64,000 bases of DNA from Pseudomaricurvus alcaniphilus (GTDB lineage: Bacteria > Pseudomonadota > Gammaproteobacteria > Pseudomonadales > Cellvibrionaceae): NCBI RefSeq assembly GCF_011440395.1, contig NZ_JAAOIX010000005.1, forward strand, positions 124,001 through 188,000, in the 5' to 3' direction. The notes beneath the pieces are model-generated. The model searched no databases, was not told where the DNA came from, and worked only from the letters and a program-made list of their open reading frames with translations. A program made the position numbers and the translations under genes. Every line of letters begins with the position of its first letter. Position 1 is the first letter of the stretch. Shown here piece by piece: positions 63,453 through 64,000 of the stretch.

Positions 63453-63758
63453 ATGGCGACTATGCTAGAGCCCTGCCCCTTTTGCGAGAGCATGCAGCTG
63501 CACATTAGCCAGCAGCCGATGTCACACTCGGTGTCATGCCAAAATTGCAAAGGTTCGGGGCCGCAGAAGAAATTATTGGAAGAAGCCCTGGCAGAGTGGA
63601 ACCTGACGTCCAGACTGCTGAGCAAGGCCCGGGCCAGCGAGTCGGCCCGCCTGCGCGGGCGACTGCACGACCTGGAGAACGCTGTGCGCAACCTCGCCAG
63701 TGAATTGGGCCAAAGCCCGGACACCCTGGAGCCGGAGCACCACTGTACGACGGTGTGA
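63453..63758 (+). CDS. Lar-like zinc-ribbon protein
   Basis: This 101-aa protein starts MATMLEPCPFCESMQLHISQ. The pattern CPFC...VSCQNCKGSGP...EALAEWN matches the Lar (restriction alleviation) zinc-finger family found in phages and chromosomes. A helical second half (ESARLRGRLHDLENAVRNLA) follows and is not part of Lar. GGAG lies 7 bases before the ATG at 63453; an ATG 12 bases upstream is possible. No phage gene is nearby, so a chromosomal role is likely; its function is not known. Confidence 0.75.
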   Translation: MATMLEPCPFCESMQLHISQQPMSHSVSCQNCKGSGPQKKLLEEALAEWNLTSRLLSKARASESARLRGRLHDLENAVRNLASELGQSPDTLEPEHHCTTV

Positions 63759-63932
63759 CATCTTGCCGGGGCGTAACTTTTTAACTGAGGGTATTCCCGG
63801 CGCGTATTACCTGCGCGTAAAGTCGGCCCGCGCCAGCCTGAACTGAGCCGGCTGGCCTGACTGGCTAGCCGGATTAGCAACCGCAGCCGAGCAAACGGCA
63901 GCGGCCAGGCTCAGCGGGTGAACGAGAGCAAG

Positions 63933-64000
63933 TTATGGCCTGCTCGGCGACAACTGTTCTTTGATTTGCAGGATATCGCGATTCACAATGCGGCGATAAT
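63933..64000 (-). CDS. C-terminal end of an unknown gene (partial)
   Basis: The last 22 codons of a minus-strand frame, YRRIVNRDILQIKEQLSPSR-P and stop at 63933-63935, run to the window edge. The composition looks like a genuine protein end. The gene continues beyond the window and is not identified. Confidence 0.45.
   Translation of the reverse strand, partial: YRRIVNRDILQIKEQLSPSRP

Noticed and set aside
63124-63468. A 114-codon frame across the 21-bp repeats
   Set aside because: The frame is kept open only because the repeat length is a multiple of three; no ribosome site or family match supports it.

Overview
The window reads as chromosomal DNA of a GC-rich, aerobic, probably marine gammaproteobacterium. 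The evidence is a complete rsxABCDGE (Rnf-type) operon directly downstream of metG, with mrp/apbC and dcd divergent next to it. A class I fumarase, phhB, a bacterial FAN1 nuclease, a TonB receptor and several lipid or aromatic catabolism genes also fit. I would guess the Cellvibrionales/Halieaceae-Spongiibacteraceae neighbourhood, but no rRNA or other marker is present to prove it.

Layout. 1-11.4 kb is catabolic. A tight minus-strand operon (aldehyde dehydrogenase, FAD monooxygenase, DUF2783 protein, MBL hydrolase cut by the window edge) is divergent from a LuxR-type regulator. A sulfatase, a TonB receptor and a thiolase follow on the plus strand. 11.6-18.2 kb holds an IclR regulator divergent from an RND efflux adaptor/pump pair, then an O-methyltransferase-like gene. 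18.2-21.0 kb is a minus-strand operon of a SulP anion transporter, a tandem universal stress protein and an unreported 52-aa protein, behind a near-consensus promoter. 21.1-23.2 kb is a small defence/toxin patch (RelB/RelE-type pair and a Fic protein). 23.3-26.1 kb has a LysR regulator, an MDR oxidoreductase and three gene remnants. 26.2-35.5 kb carries an unusual coiled-coil SPOR membrane protein, a membrane endonuclease/exonuclease/phosphatase protein, an uncharacterised GAF-domain protein with a 79-aa partner, a MipA-like protein, an alkylsulfatase-like MBL enzyme and a lipoprotein.

35.6-50 kb is housekeeping: a conserved unknown protein, a BaiN/HI0933-like flavoprotein, dcd, mrp, metG, rsxABCDGE and a SixA-like phosphatase. 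Between metG and rsxA lies a 0.6-kb spacer with a REP-like palindrome, a 19-bp-arm cruciform and 20-bp tandem repeats. 50-56.2 kb has a P450 overlapping an LpxL-type acyltransferase, a 167-bp MITE-like palindrome, a ParD/ParE-type pair, an intradiol dioxygenase remnant, a fumarylacetoacetate hydrolase-family gene and a malonyl-CoA synthetase-like ligase. 56.5-64 kb has a nuclease-helicase fusion overlapping a FAN1 homologue, phhB, fumarase, a 21-bp tandem repeat tract, a Lar-like zinc-ribbon protein and the 3' end of another gene.

The best candidate for something undescribed is the GAF protein plus 79-aa partner (29.0-31.8 kb), followed by the P450-acyltransferase pair and the SPOR protein with a long cytoplasmic coiled coil. 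Decay scars (an SF1 helicase C-terminal piece, two neighbouring genes each reduced to fused ends, and a dioxygenase 3' end) sit beside toxin genes and mobile-looking palindromes, so those parts behave as accessory islands in a stable backbone. All functional statements rest on recognising motifs by eye; no database search was run.
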